NCBI RefSeq assembly: GCF_013409045.1
Contig: NZ_JACCBT010000001.1
Coordinates: forward strand, 5,952,001 to 6,016,000
Source: Actinomadura citrea
GTDB taxonomy: Bacteria; Actinomycetota; Actinomycetes; Streptosporangiales; Streptosporangiaceae
Length of the DNA: 64,000 nucleotides
Direction of reading: 5' to 3'
A model generated the notes under the pieces. It saw nothing but the letters and a program-made list of their open reading frames with translations. It was not told the DNA's origin and did no database searches. Of this stretch, positions 25,153 to 34,138 are shown piece after piece. Within the stretch, counting starts at the first letter, position 1. Each line of letters starts with the position of its first letter. Position numbers and translations under genes: made by a program.

Positions 25153-25940
25153 TCAGGCCAGGCCGAACAGGGTGGCGGCGGTTGCGCCGAGTACTCGGTC
25201 ACGGATCTCGCCGGAGGTGGTGACGCGTTCGACGGTCGACCGGGACAACAGGGGGTCACCGTAGGGAGCGTCGGATCCGAACAGCGTCCGTTCGGGGATC
25301 TCGGTGATCGCCAGGCGGACCGCGAAGATGATGTTGGCGGTGGACAGCTCCAGGTACATGGTGGGGATGTCACGCACCAGTTCTACGGCGTCCATCCAGT
25401 TCAGCCCGCCGAGCTGGCTCACGACCAGCGGCACGCGCGGATACCTGCGTGCGAGTTCGGCCAGAGTGCGCAGGTCGTCGGCTGTCGTGGGGGCGAAACC
25501 GTGCACCACGACCGGCAACCCGCCCTGATCGGTGCAGGCCTGGAGCACGGGCTCGATGCGTGCCGCTTGGCCCGGCGGCGGTGTCAGCTCTCCGATTCCA
25601 CACAGCCCTCGCCCCACCACCTCCCGTTCGATCACTGCCGAGATCTGCTCACCCGGCAGATCCAGCGGCACGGAGCCGCATCCGATGAAGCGGTCGGGGA
25701 AGGCCGCAAGGGCGGCGTCCAGTTCAGCCCAGGCGGTCCGGTAGGTGTCGGCGTGGTCGTCTTTTCCTGGAGACGGTTCTGCAGGATCGCCATTTCCCGG
25801 CGCAGCGACACCAGATCGGTCGCGCGTTCCGGATGCGGGCGGGTCATGAACAGCACCGCGCGGTCCACCCCGGCGTCATCCAGCAACGTGATGTGCTCGG
25901 GGACCGGGTCATGGACGTGACTGTGCGCGTCGATGATCAA
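25153..25940 (-). pseudogene. Frameshifted amidohydrolase (amidohydrolase-2/TIM-barrel)
   Basis: The gene starts at TTG 25940 with GAGGAG seven bases upstream and reads MIIDAHSHVHDP, the HxH metal motif of TIM-barrel amidohydrolases. At the run of four A (25762-25765) the frame is lost. The second part continues in another frame (DDHADTYRTAWAELDAAL, then CGIGELTPPP, VVVHGF, LVVSQLGG, LFGSDAPYGDP with the metal Asp) to the stop at 25153. Adding one A restores a full-length protein of about 262 residues. So it is either a recent pseudogene, a sequencing error, or a slippage site. It is divergent from a MerR gene and shares its operator. Confidence 0.8.
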
Positions 25941-26001
25941 CTATTTCTCCTCGTGCCGGCCGGGTCGTCCTGGAATGCACCCGGTCGGCGCACTGTTGCG
26001 C

Positions 26002-26024
26002 CTTGACACTGTTGGAAGGTCAAG
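26002..26024. promoter_or_regulatory. MerR-type operator CTTGAC...GTCAAG
   Basis: Arms CTTGAC (26002-26007) and GTCAAG (26019-26024) with an 11-base spacer lie 15 bases before the MerR start. TTGACA also works as a -35 box, as in classical MerR/SoxR promoters where the regulator binds between -35 and -10. It can serve both MerR and the divergent amidohydrolase. Confidence 0.6.
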
Positions 26025-26039
26025 CCGGCGACAGGGGAC

Positions 26040-26438
26040 GTGGTGTTGATCGGAGAACTGGCACAACGCACCGGTGTGAGCGAGCGCCTGCTGCGCTACT
26101 ACGAAAGCCGGGGACTCATCAACTCCCATCGGCTCGCCAACGGCTACCGCGACTACAGCCAGGCCACCGAGCAGACGGTCGCCCACATCCGGGCTCTGCT
26201 GGCCGCCGGGCTCCCCACCCGCACCATCCGGCAGGTCCTTCCCTGCGCCGCAGGCACATCCCGGTTGCGTCCCTGCCCCGGCGTCCTGGACGCCCTGCGC
26301 GAGCAACTGGCCGACCTCGACCGCCGGGCGGACGATCTTGCCAAGGCGCGCGAGATCCTCACACAGACCATCGACCGCACCGCCCAGCAACCGGATCTGC
26401 GATCGGACAGCCGGCTCAACCGCCAACTGAGGACATAG
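26040..26438 (+). CDS. MerR-family transcriptional regulator
   Basis: 132 residues from GTG 26040 (a second GTG follows directly). HTH LIGELAQRTGVSERLLRYYESRGLI and wing ANGYRDYSQ are canonical; a C-terminal coiled coil (LREQLADLDRRADDLAKAREIL) dimerises. Two cysteines (LPCAAG..., RPCPGV) are conserved in this MerR subgroup rather than a SoxR-type iron-sulfur set. It probably controls itself and the divergent amidohydrolase through the inverted repeat upstream. Confidence 0.9.
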   Translation: MVLIGELAQRTGVSERLLRYYESRGLINSHRLANGYRDYSQATEQTVAHIRALLAAGLPTRTIRQVLPCAAGTSRLRPCPGVLDALREQLADLDRRADDLAKAREILTQTIDRTAQQPDLRSDSRLNRQLRT

Positions 26439-26587
26439 CCGGCAACCTCAGTTCGCTCGAAGCTCCCACCGTTCAGCTCACGTCCGTACGCGGTCAGTTG
26501 TCGTGCAGTGGCCTACCGCAGCGCCGCGGTACCCACCGCGGCCCCGACGACTTACGGACAAGTCAGGTACATCCTGTGGAACGAGAC

Positions 26588-26651
26588 GGGGGCCTGGCGT
26601 CGCCAGGCCCCCGTGGGTGGAACGGGACGGGGCCTGACTTCGCCAGGCCCC
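26588..26651. terminator. Two tandem hairpins in a duplicated unit
   Basis: First hairpin: arms GGGGGCCTGGCG and CGCCAGGCCCCC (26588-26612). Second: GGGGCCTG and CAGGCCCC (26629-26651). Each is followed by a GGGTGG element, so the unit of about 40 bases is a direct duplication. They lie between the convergent MerR and membrane-protein genes and probably stop both. Confidence 0.6.
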
Positions 26652-26660
26652 GCGGGTGGG

Positions 26661-27101
26661 TCAGATATCGGCGGTGACGGCGCCGACACCGGTGCCGACG
26701 ACGAAGCCGCCGATGGCGGTGATGAGACCGAGGTCGCCGACCGAGAAGACGCCGGCGCCGATGACGACGGCGAGGACGAGACCGCTGACGACGACGCGCC
26801 CCCAGTCGTCCCGGGCGACGGCGTCGCGATAAGCGGCGCGGTAGGCGTCGCGGATGGTGGAACCGACGAAGCCGACGAAACCGCCGAGGGCTCCGGCGAT
26901 GAGGTGGCCGGAGGAACCGCCGTCGACTATGGCGGCCATCACGTCGGAGTCGGTGAGCCCGGCCGGGACGCCGCCGTGGAGGACAGTCGTCCAGGCGTGC
27001 TGCACGGTGTGCACCAGGCTCTCGATGACCCCTCCGACGATCATGCCGGCGAGGGCGCCGATCGCGATCGCGATCAGCCCGTATATGACGGTTCTGTTCA
27101 T
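26661..27101 (-). CDS. Small membrane protein with three to four hydrophobic segments
   Basis: 146 residues from ATG 27101. Segments: VIYGLIAIAIGALAGMIVGG, a weaker one in LIAGALGGFVGFVG, VVVSGLVLAVVIGAGV and LITAIGGFVVGTGVGA. Gly/Ala-rich glycine-zipper style. The longer frame to 27221 has no ribosome site. No family recognised. A short hairpin (CCCGTG/CACGGG near 27167) lies upstream. Confidence 0.62.
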   Translation of the reverse strand: MNRTVIYGLIAIAIGALAGMIVGGVIESLVHTVQHAWTTVLHGGVPAGLTDSDVMAAIVDGGSSGHLIAGALGGFVGFVGSTIRDAYRAAYRDAVARDDWGRVVVSGLVLAVVIGAGVFSVGDLGLITAIGGFVVGTGVGAVTADI

Positions 27102-27341
27102 GATGATTCCCGGTTTGTGTTGGGGCGCTCGTGCTTCACGGGCGCCGGCCAGTTTGTGTGAATCCCGTGCTTCACCACGGGTGTTGGGCTCTACCGTGCC
27201 GGACCCCGGCCCGCTCGGCAAACGATCGGGGGGCGACCCGGTGGTGGTCAGCGCGGCCGGAGTCCGGACAGTCCATGACGGAGGACCAGCGACATACTCG
27301 TGCCCGGCGTAGCGTCGGGCCTGTCAGCTGGCATACAAACT

Positions 27342-27863
27342 ATGTTCTTCACTTTCCGCGTTTCGAAGTCCGCCGCAGCCAAGGCTCTCGGATCGCTGGC
27401 GGTCGTCGCGGCCGTCGCGGGCGGATGCGCCGTCGGTTCCTCGGACGACTCGAACGAAGCACGGCCGTCGTCCTCGGCGTCCGCCAACACCCAGCCCTCG
27501 CCCTCCGTCACGGGCGCGAGCAGCACCACCACCACGGAGCCGTCCGCGGCCCCGTCCACGAGCCAGCCGGAGCCCTCGGCCTCCGAGTCCGCCGACGTCT
27601 CGGCTCGCCCGGGCAAGATCGTCGCCGTCTTCGAGGACGGGCCCAAGGGTCCGTTCCTCGTCCTCGCGCCGCTCGACGAGCCCCAGAGCGACCTGGAGTA
27701 CGCCTCCCAGCAGAGGGACGCCCTCCGGAACCTGGACGTCACGGCCCTGCCGATCGCGTCGGCCTGGAAGGTGGACGTCTCCACCGACGTGCTCGCTTCC
27801 TGCAAGCCGTTCGCGGAGTACCCGTCCTGCGGGGACACCGCGCCGAGTTCGACCGACCGGTAA
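27342..27863 (+). CDS. Putative secreted lipoprotein
   Basis: 173 residues from ATG 27342. The N-terminus is basic, then hydrophobic and ends in VAAVAGGCAVGSS, a lipobox with Cys29 as the lipidated residue. A Ser/Thr/Pro-rich linker follows to residue 85, then a small domain (KIVAVFEDGPKGPFLVLAPL...). Two cysteines near the end may pair. Function unknown; anchored outside the membrane. A strong hairpin with a T-run follows. Confidence 0.72.
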   Translation: MFFTFRVSKSAAAKALGSLAVVAAVAGGCAVGSSDDSNEARPSSSASANTQPSPSVTGASSTTTTEPSAAPSTSQPEPSASESADVSARPGKIVAVFEDGPKGPFLVLAPLDEPQSDLEYASQQRDALRNLDVTALPIASAWKVDVSTDVLASCKPFAEYPSCGDTAPSSTDR

Positions 27864-27886
27864 CGAGCCGGCCGGTCCGAGTCACC

Positions 27887-27923
27887 GATCCCCGGGGCGC
27901 GCCGCCCCGGGGATCACTTTTTT
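27887..27923. terminator. Bidirectional intrinsic terminator with T6 run
   Basis: GATCCCCGGGGCG and CGCCCCGGGGATC pair perfectly and are followed by CACTTTTTT. The right arm overlaps the stop of the convergent gene at 27914, so one hairpin serves both. Confidence 0.78.
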
Positions 27924-28321
27924 CGCGCGGTGGACAGCGCGGCGGTCAGCAGGCCCTTGGCGGAGGCGGCGAGGAAGGTCGTCCAGTCGAAGTAGTCGCG
28001 CCACAGTGTGATCTTGTCGTCGTGGACCTCGAAGGTGCCGCAGACCCAGAACTCGGCGCGCCAGGGGCCCCTCTCCAGGACGTCGGTGCGCTCGGTGAGG
28101 ACGACCGGGCCGGTGGCGGCGATGTTGTGGACGCGGGCCTCGAAGCCCGTGCCGTAGCGGGCCATGGCGCGCAGGGTCTTCTCCACGGCGGGCAGGCCGC
28201 GCGCCGGAGGAAGCGGGACGTTCTGGTAGACCATGCCGGGGGCGGCGTGGGTGAGGGCCCGGTCGACGTCCAGGTCCTCGAGGGCGGCGAGGAAGTCGGT
28301 GACGATCTGGATCTCGGTCAT
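27914..28321 (-). CDS. SnoaL/limonene-epoxide-hydrolase-like protein
   Basis: 135 residues from ATG 28321 with GGAGGG eight bases upstream. NTF2-like cone fold pattern: MTEIQIVTDFLAALEDLDVD, a strand-rich middle with FEARVHNIAATGPVVLTERTDVL, FWVCGTFEVHDDKITLWRDYFD. Length and the WRDYFD end fit the limonene-1,2-epoxide hydrolase / SnoaL-like group, which can be epoxide hydrolases, cyclases or unknown. It is divergent, 51 bases from the AfsR-type regulator. Confidence 0.82.
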   Translation of the reverse strand: MTEIQIVTDFLAALEDLDVDRALTHAAPGMVYQNVPLPPARGLPAVEKTLRAMARYGTGFEARVHNIAATGPVVLTERTDVLERGPWRAEFWVCGTFEVHDDKITLWRDYFDWTTFLAASAKGLLTAALSTARKK

Positions 28322-28372
28322 GGCGTCCCTCCAGAGGTCGGTGGAACCACCGTAGTGCGGGAGAATCGGGCC

Positions 28373-31300
28373 ATGCGGTTCGGCATCTTGGGACCCGTCG
28401 AGGTCACGGCGGACGGGGCGGTCGTCCCGGTGGGCGGGCCGCTGGTGCGGGCGTTGCTGGCGATGCTCCTGCTGGACGCGGGGCGGCTCGTCCCGGCCGA
28501 GCGGCTCATCGACGGGCTGTACGGGGAGGAGCCGCCGAGCGGGGCGGCCAACGCGCTGCAGTCGCAGGTGTCGCGGCTGCGGCGGGGGCTGGGCGATCCG
28601 GGGCTGGTCGAGGGGACGCCCGCCGGGTACCGGATCACCGTGGAGCAGGAGGACGTCGACGTCCACCGGTTCCAGCGGCTCGTGGCGGACGCCAGGGCCG
28701 CCGGGCGGCACGAGGCGGCCGGGCTGCTCAGGGAGGCGCTCGGGCTGTGGCGGGGGCCGGCGCTGGCCGATGTGAGCGCGCCCTTCGCGGCGGGGCAGGC
28801 GGCGCGGCTGGAGGAGGAGCGGGCCTCGGCCGTCGAGGAGTACGGCGAGGCGGTCCTCGCGGAGGACCCCGGGGCCGCGGTCGCGGCGCTGCGGGACCTG
28901 GTGGAGGCGCTGCGGGACCTGGTGGACGCGCAGCCGCTGCGGGAGCGGGCGCGGGCGCTGCTCATGCGGGCGCTGCACCGGGGCGGGCGGCAGGCCGAGG
29001 CGCTCGCGGTGTTCGAGGACGGGCGCACGGTCCTTGCCGAGGAGCTCGGCGCGGATCCGTCGCGGGAGCTGGCGGACGTCCACCTGGCGATCCTGCGCGG
29101 GGAGGCGCCGGCGGCCGTCCGGGCGAACCTGCCGGCGCAGCTCACGAGCTTCATCGGGCGGGAGGAGGAGCTGCGCCGCGTCGGGAGGATGCTCGCGGAC
29201 GGGCGGCTCGTCACGCTGCTCGGGCCGGGCGGGGCGGGCAAGACGCGGCTGGCGATCGAGGCGGCCGGACGGGACGGCGGCGAGGTGTGCTTCGTCGACC
29301 TGGCGCCCGTGGTCCCGGCCGAGGTGGGCAAGGCGCTGCTCGGGGCGCTCGGGCTGCGCGAGGCCGGGATGCTGCCGATGCCCGGCGAGCAGCCGCCGGA
29401 CGCGGTGGAGCGGCTGGTCACGGCACTGGAGGGGCGGCGGGTCCTGCTCGTCCTGGACAACTGCGAGCACGTGGTCGCGGCCGTCGCGGAGCTGACGCAC
29501 CGGCTGCTGAGCGCCTGCCCCGAGTTGCGGGTTCTGGCGACCAGCCGGGAGGCCCTCGCGATCACGGGTGAGGCGTTGCGGCCGTTGCCGCCACTGGAGG
29601 TCCCGCCCGCGGGCGCGGCGCTCGGGGAGCTGCCCCGGTATCCGGCGGTGCGGTTGTTCCTGGATCGGGCGGAGGCGGTGCGCCCCGGGTTCGCGGTGGA
29701 CGAGGGCAACGCCGAGGCGGTGCTGCGGATCTGCCGGGCGCTGGACGGGCTGCCGCTGGCGATCGAGCTGGCGGCGGCGCGCCTGAGGTCGCTGCCGGTG
29801 GCGGAGGTCGCGACGCGGCTGGACGACCGGTTCCGGCTGCTGTCGCGCGGCAACCGGACGGCGCCGCCGCGCCACCAGACGCTGCGGGCGGTCGTGGAGT
29901 GGAGCTGGGACCTGCTGGACGAGGCGGAGCAGACCCTCGCGCGGCGGCTGACGGTGTTCGCCGGGGGACTCACGCTGGAGGCGGCGATGGCCGTGTGCGG
30001 GCTGGACGACGCCGACGAGCTGCTGGTGGAGCTGGCCGACAAGTCGCTGGTGCAGAGCGACGGGTCCCGGTACCGGATGCTCGACACCGTCCGGGCGTTC
30101 TGCGCCGAGCGGCTCGCCGGGGCCGGTGAGGTGGAACGGTTCGAACGGGCACACGCGCAGTACTTCGCCGGGCTGGCCGAGCGCGCCGAGCCCCACCTGC
30201 GGGGCACAGACCAGCTGGAGTGGCTCGAACTGCTCGCCGCCGACCACGGGAACCTGCACGCGGCGCTGCGACGGAGCGTGCGGCCCGACCCGGCGCTCGC
30301 GCTGCGGATGATCGCGCTGCTGTCGTGGTACTGGTGGCTGCGGGGGCGCGTCGAGGGCGCGCAGCTGGCGTCGGAACTGCTGGACGTGGTCGGCACCGGC
30401 CCGCCCGAGGGGCTCCACGAGGAGTACGTCCTGTGCGTCACGAACGCGGTGTCGGGCGGGGCCACGGGTGAGCGCGCGGTGGCGTGGCTCGACCGGGCGG
30501 CCGAGCTCCTGCGCCGCATCGACCGTCCGGTGCGGCACCCGGCGGTCATCGTGCTGTGGGCGCTGACGGCGGGCCCCGAACGCACCGACCTGGAGGTCTT
30601 CCAGCGGCAGGTCGGGGACGACCCGTGGACGCGCGCGCTGGTGCGGATGAGCGACGGGTTCCTCGCCCAGTACGGCGGCGACCTGGCCGAGGCGGAGAAG
30701 GCGTGCGAGGAGGCGGTGCGCGGTTTCCGGGCGTGCGGGGACCGCTGGGGCACGGCCAACTCGCTCGACCCGCTCGCGCAGCTCGCCGACTGGCGCGGCG
30801 ACCGGGAGCGGGCCCGCGCGCTGCTGGACGAGGCGCTGGAGCTGGTCGAACGGCTCGGCGCGCTGGAGGACACCGCCGACCTGCTCTACCAGCGCGCCCT
30901 CGTCCACATCCACGCCGGCGACCTGGACGCGGCGCGGGCGGACTACGAGCGCGGCATCGAGCTGGCGCGCCGGGCCGGCACCCCCGACAAGATCGCCGGG
31001 GGCTGCCAGGGACTCGGCACCGTCGCGCGGCTGCGCGGGGACGCCGCGCAGGCGCGGGGCATGTACGAGGTGGCGCTGACCGGCTACGGCTCCGAGCGGT
31101 TCATCGCCGCCGCCGTGCGCGGCGCGGCGCTGGTCGGGCTGGGGTGGCTCGCGGCGGACGAGGGCGACGCCGGGCGGGCCCGGGCGCTGCTGCGCGAGGC
31201 GGTGGACATGTCGTTCGACCACCCGATCTTCGGTTACCAGGCGGACGCGGCGACCGCTCTGGCGGGTCTGGCCGCCCGGGAGGGCGACGGGGAGCGCGCG

Positions 31301-31480
31301 GCGCTGCTGCTCGGCGCGAGCAGGGCGCTGCGGGGCGTCACGGTGTCCGGCGACCCCGACACCGAGCGCGTCACCGCCCACGTCCGGGCCCTGCTGGACG
31401 AGGACGCGCGCGAGGCGGCCTTCGCCCGGGCGGCGGACCTCCCCCGCGACCGGGCCTTCGCCCTGCTCACCGGCGGCTGA
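28373..31480 (+). CDS. AfsR/SARP-family regulator with NB-ARC and TPR regions
   Basis: 1035 residues from ATG 28373 (GGAG about eight bases upstream). Order: winged-helix OmpR-like DNA-binding domain (1-90, MRFGILGPVEVTADG), BTAD helical domain (95-245), NB-ARC ATPase with P-loop LLGPGGAGKTRLA near 285 and Walker B VLLVLDNCEH near 360, then a winged segment and TPR-like repeats to the end. Such regulators control antibiotic clusters or metabolism. The BTAD contains an in-frame duplication of seven residues (ALRDLVE). It is divergent from the SnoaL-like gene, and an exporter follows in the same direction, so these may be one regulon. Confidence 0.92.
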   Translation: MRFGILGPVEVTADGAVVPVGGPLVRALLAMLLLDAGRLVPAERLIDGLYGEEPPSGAANALQSQVSRLRRGLGDPGLVEGTPAGYRITVEQEDVDVHRFQRLVADARAAGRHEAAGLLREALGLWRGPALADVSAPFAAGQAARLEEERASAVEEYGEAVLAEDPGAAVAALRDLVEALRDLVDAQPLRERARALLMRALHRGGRQAEALAVFEDGRTVLAEELGADPSRELADVHLAILRGEAPAAVRANLPAQLTSFIGREEELRRVGRMLADGRLVTLLGPGGAGKTRLAIEAAGRDGGEVCFVDLAPVVPAEVGKALLGALGLREAGMLPMPGEQPPDAVERLVTALEGRRVLLVLDNCEHVVAAVAELTHRLLSACPELRVLATSREALAITGEALRPLPPLEVPPAGAALGELPRYPAVRLFLDRAEAVRPGFAVDEGNAEAVLRICRALDGLPLAIELAAARLRSLPVAEVATRLDDRFRLLSRGNRTAPPRHQTLRAVVEWSWDLLDEAEQTLARRLTVFAGGLTLEAAMAVCGLDDADELLVELADKSLVQSDGSRYRMLDTVRAFCAERLAGAGEVERFERAHAQYFAGLAERAEPHLRGTDQLEWLELLAADHGNLHAALRRSVRPDPALALRMIALLSWYWWLRGRVEGAQLASELLDVVGTGPPEGLHEEYVLCVTNAVSGGATGERAVAWLDRAAELLRRIDRPVRHPAVIVLWALTAGPERTDLEVFQRQVGDDPWTRALVRMSDGFLAQYGGDLAEAEKACEEAVRGFRACGDRWGTANSLDPLAQLADWRGDRERARALLDEALELVERLGALEDTADLLYQRALVHIHAGDLDAARADYERGIELARRAGTPDKIAGGCQGLGTVARLRGDAAQARGMYEVALTGYGSERFIAAAVRGAALVGLGWLAADEGDAGRARALLREAVDMSFDHPIFGYQADAATALAGLAAREGDGERAALLLGASRALRGVTVSGDPDTERVTAHVRALLDEDAREAAFARAADLPRDRAFALLTGG
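28886..28927 (+). repeat. 21-bp tandem duplication inside the BTAD coding region
   Basis: Two copies of GCGCTGCGGGACCTGGTGGA plus G or C. It adds seven residues (ALRDLVE ALRDLVD) before QPLRER, where related BTAD proteins have a single ALRDLV. The reading frame is kept. Confidence 0.75.
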
Positions 31481-31548
31481 CCGCCCCCCGGCGCCGCCGT
31501 CAGCGGACGGTGCGCGGACGGTCAGCGCGCCGCGCGAACCTCCTGGGC

Positions 31549-33087
31549 ATGAACCCCTCAGCCCGCAAATGGAGCACCTTCGCGATCTGCCTTCTCGTCG
31601 CGCTCGTGCCGAACATCGACCTGACCGCGCTGAACCAGGCCGTCCCGCACCTGTCCGCCGACCTGCACCCCTCCGGCACGCAGATCCTGTGGATCGCCGA
31701 CGCCTACGGGTTCGCGCTGGCCGGCCTGCTGATCACCATGGGCGGCGTCGGCGACCGCATCGGCCACAAGAAGTTGCTGCTGATCGGGACGGCGGTGTTC
31801 GCCGCCGCGTCCGCCGTGACCGCCTACGCGCCGAGCGCCGAACTGCTGATCGCGGCGCGTGCGCTGCTCGGGGTCGCGGGGGCGACGCTGATGCCGTCCT
31901 GCCTGTCGCTGCTGCGGCGCGCGTTCACCGAGCCGAAGGAGCGGACGATGGCGGTCGGCGCGTTCAGCGGCATCGCCGGGCTCGCGGTCGGGCTCGGGCC
32001 CGTCGTCGGCGGCGCCCTGCTCGACCACTTCTGGTGGGGGTCCGTCTTCATGATCAACGTGCCGCTGATGGCGGTGGCGTGCGTCGCCGGCGCGCTGGTG
32101 CTGCCCGAGTCGCGGGGCCCCGTCCCCGGCCGCCTCGACCTGCTCAGCGTGCCGCTGTCGGTCGCCGGTGTCCTCGGCCTCGTCTACGCGGTCAAGGAGG
32201 CCGCCGCGCACGGCGTGGACGAGCCCGCGGTCTCCGTCTCGGCCCTGGTCGGCGCACTCTCGCTGGTCGCGTTCCTCGTCCGGCAGGGACGGGTGGCCGA
32301 GCCGCTCATCGACATCCGGCTGTTCCGCCGCGCCGCGTTCTCCGGGGCGGTCGGCACCAACATGTTCGCGATGTTCACCCTGGTCGCCCAGTCGCTGATC
32401 TTCTCGCTGTTCTTCCAGCTCGCGCTCGGCTGGTCGCCGCTGCGGTCGGGCCTTGCGGGCCTGCCCGGCGCCGCGGGCGCCATGATCGGCGGCGCCGCGC
32501 TCGCCCCGCCGCTCATCAACGCGCTCGGCCGCGCCCGCGTCGTTGCGGCGGGCATGGTGCTCTCGGCCGGCGGCTTCGCCCTGTTCATGACGATCGGCCT
32601 GCACACCTCCTACTGGGCGATGGTCCCGGCGATGCTGCTGTCCGGCATCGGCATGGGCCTGGCGATGACGGTCACCGCCGACACCGTCCTCGCGTCGGTC
32701 CCGAAGGACCGCTCCGGCGCCGCGTCCGCGATCTCCGAGACGGCCACCGAGCTCGGCGGCGCGCTCGGCATGGCCGTCCTCGGCAGCGTGCTGAACGCGG
32801 TGTACCGGGGCGTCCTGGACCTGCCCGCCGGCGTCCCGGCCCCGGCCGCGTCCGCCGCCCGCGACTCCCTCGGCGGTGCGCTCCAGGCCGCCGCGGACCT
32901 GCCCGCGGCGCTCGGCGCCCAGGTCGCCGCCGCCGCCCGCGACGCCTTCGTGGACGGCATGCACGCCGCCCTCACCTGCAGCGCCGGCCTCGCCGTCCTG
33001 GTCGCGGCCTTCGCCCTGGTCACCCTCCGCAACGTCCCCAAGGTCATCCCCGAAACCGAGGAGCCGGAGCTCGTCTCCGCCCGCTGA
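31549..33087 (+). CDS. MFS exporter, DHA2 (14-TM, EmrB/QacA) family
   Basis: 512 residues from ATG 31549. About 14 hydrophobic segments; motif A variant GGVGDRIGHKKLLL after TM2, motif C-like AFSGIAGLAVGLGPVVGGALLDHFWWGSVFMINVP. It should extrude drugs or secondary metabolites with proton exchange across the inner membrane. It follows the AfsR-type regulator after 68 bases and is probably controlled by it. A hairpin follows the stop. Confidence 0.9.
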   Translation: MNPSARKWSTFAICLLVALVPNIDLTALNQAVPHLSADLHPSGTQILWIADAYGFALAGLLITMGGVGDRIGHKKLLLIGTAVFAAASAVTAYAPSAELLIAARALLGVAGATLMPSCLSLLRRAFTEPKERTMAVGAFSGIAGLAVGLGPVVGGALLDHFWWGSVFMINVPLMAVACVAGALVLPESRGPVPGRLDLLSVPLSVAGVLGLVYAVKEAAAHGVDEPAVSVSALVGALSLVAFLVRQGRVAEPLIDIRLFRRAAFSGAVGTNMFAMFTLVAQSLIFSLFFQLALGWSPLRSGLAGLPGAAGAMIGGAALAPPLINALGRARVVAAGMVLSAGGFALFMTIGLHTSYWAMVPAMLLSGIGMGLAMTVTADTVLASVPKDRSGAASAISETATELGGALGMAVLGSVLNAVYRGVLDLPAGVPAPAASAARDSLGGALQAAADLPAALGAQVAAAARDAFVDGMHAALTCSAGLAVLVAAFALVTLRNVPKVIPETEEPELVSAR

Positions 33088-33092
33088 CCACC

Positions 33093-33122
33093 GTGATCCC
33101 GCCCGGCCCCGGGCGGGATCAC
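33093..33122 (+). terminator. Hairpin after the DHA2 exporter
   Basis: GTGATCCCGCCCGG and CCGGGCGGGATCAC are perfect 14-base arms, six bases after the stop. Confidence 0.65.
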
Positions 33123-33163
33123 GGCATGCTCGGGCAGATCGCGGTGGTCTGTCCGGAATTTAT

Positions 33164-33173
33164 GTGATATCAC
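33164..33173. promoter_or_regulatory. GTGATATCAC palindrome at the SPFH operon promoter
   Basis: A perfect 10-base palindrome followed by TTTGCTATA, an AT-rich island in very GC-rich DNA. CTATAC (about 33178-33183) may be the -10 box. A half-like GGTGATAAC follows at 33186. It suggests control of the operon by a dimeric (GntR/YtrA- or PadR-like) repressor not present in the window. Confidence 0.45.
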
Positions 33174-33211
33174 TTTGCTATACCGGTGATAACGGGGAGT
33201 GGGAGGACGGG

Positions 33212-34126
33212 ATGGTGGACGCGGCGGCGAAGGTGGACATGCCACGGCCGAAGATCACGGAGCGGGCGGCGGCGGACCGGGGCGGGTGGGGGATGCTCGG
33301 GGTCGCGGTGGCGCTGATCGTGGCCGGGGCGGCGGCGGCGCTCGGCGGGGTGGCGGCGGGAGGGGTCGCCGCCGTCGCGGCGGGGGTGGTCGTCGGGTCG
33401 CTGCTGGCGCTGGCCGGGCTGGTCGTCTCGGCGGGGCTGACGCCGGTGGCGCCCGGCGAGGCGCGGGTGCTGCAGCTTCTCGGGCGGTACAAGGGGACCG
33501 TCCGCGACGACGGGCTGCGGTGGGTGAACCCGCTCACGGAGCGGCGCAAGGTCTCGACGCGGATCCGCAACCACGAGACCGGGCTGGCGAAGGTCAACGA
33601 CCTGGACGGGAACCCGATCGAGATCTCGGCGGTGGTGGTGTGGCAGGTGGCCGACACCGCGCGGGCCGTGTTCGAGGTGGACGACTTCGTGGAGTTCGTG
33701 GCGTTCCAGACCGAGGCGGCCGTCCGGCACATCGCGGGCAGTTTCCCCTACGACGCCCATGACCGGACGTCGCTGCGCGACAACGCCGACGAGATCACCG
33801 GGCAGCTGTCGGACGAGCTGGCGCAGCGGGTGGCGTCCGCCGGTGTGAAGATCGTCGAGTCGCGGATCACCGGGCTGGCGTACGCGCCGGAGATCGCGCA
33901 GGCGATGCTGCGCCGCCAGCAGGCGGGCGCGGTGGTGGCGGCGCGGCAGCGGATCGTGGAGGGCGCGGTCGGCATGGTGCAGCTCGCGCTCGACCGGCTG
34001 GACGAGGAGAACGTGGTCGACCTGGACGAGGAGCGCAAGGCGGCGATGGTCAGCAACCTGCTGGTGGTGCTGTGCGCCGACCGCGACGCCCAGCCGGTGC
34101 TCAACACCGGCTCGCTCTACCAGTGA
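33212..34126 (+). CDS. SPFH-domain (stomatin/slipin-like) membrane protein
   Basis: 304 residues from ATG 33212 with GGGAGG six bases upstream. Two N-terminal hydrophobic segments (VAVALIVAGAAAALGG, VVVGSLLALAGLVVSA) are followed by the SPFH core (VAPGEARVLQLLGRYKGTV, GNPIEISAVVVWQVADTARA, FVAFQTEAAVRHIAGSFPYD) and a helical oligomerisation region. Stomatins form membrane rings or microdomains. It heads a three-gene operon with a small DNA-binding-like protein (13-base gap) and a GPP34 protein. Confidence 0.9.
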   Translation: MVDAAAKVDMPRPKITERAAADRGGWGMLGVAVALIVAGAAAALGGVAAGGVAAVAAGVVVGSLLALAGLVVSAGLTPVAPGEARVLQLLGRYKGTVRDDGLRWVNPLTERRKVSTRIRNHETGLAKVNDLDGNPIEISAVVVWQVADTARAVFEVDDFVEFVAFQTEAAVRHIAGSFPYDAHDRTSLRDNADEITGQLSDELAQRVASAGVKIVESRITGLAYAPEIAQAMLRRQQAGAVVAARQRIVEGAVGMVQLALDRLDEENVVDLDEERKAAMVSNLLVVLCADRDAQPVLNTGSLYQ

Positions 34127-34138
34127 CCGCCGCGACCA

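Noticed and set aside
27914..31381. 1155-codon minus-strand frame
   Set aside because: Only the last 135 codons (27914-28321) have family sequence and a ribosome site; the rest is the Arg/Pro-rich shadow of the AfsR-type gene.
27131..31480. One continuous 1449-codon frame
   Set aside because: The first 400 codons are an out-of-frame reading through a lipoprotein gene and the antisense of the SnoaL-like gene; the real protein starts at ATG 28373 with a normal DNA-binding domain.
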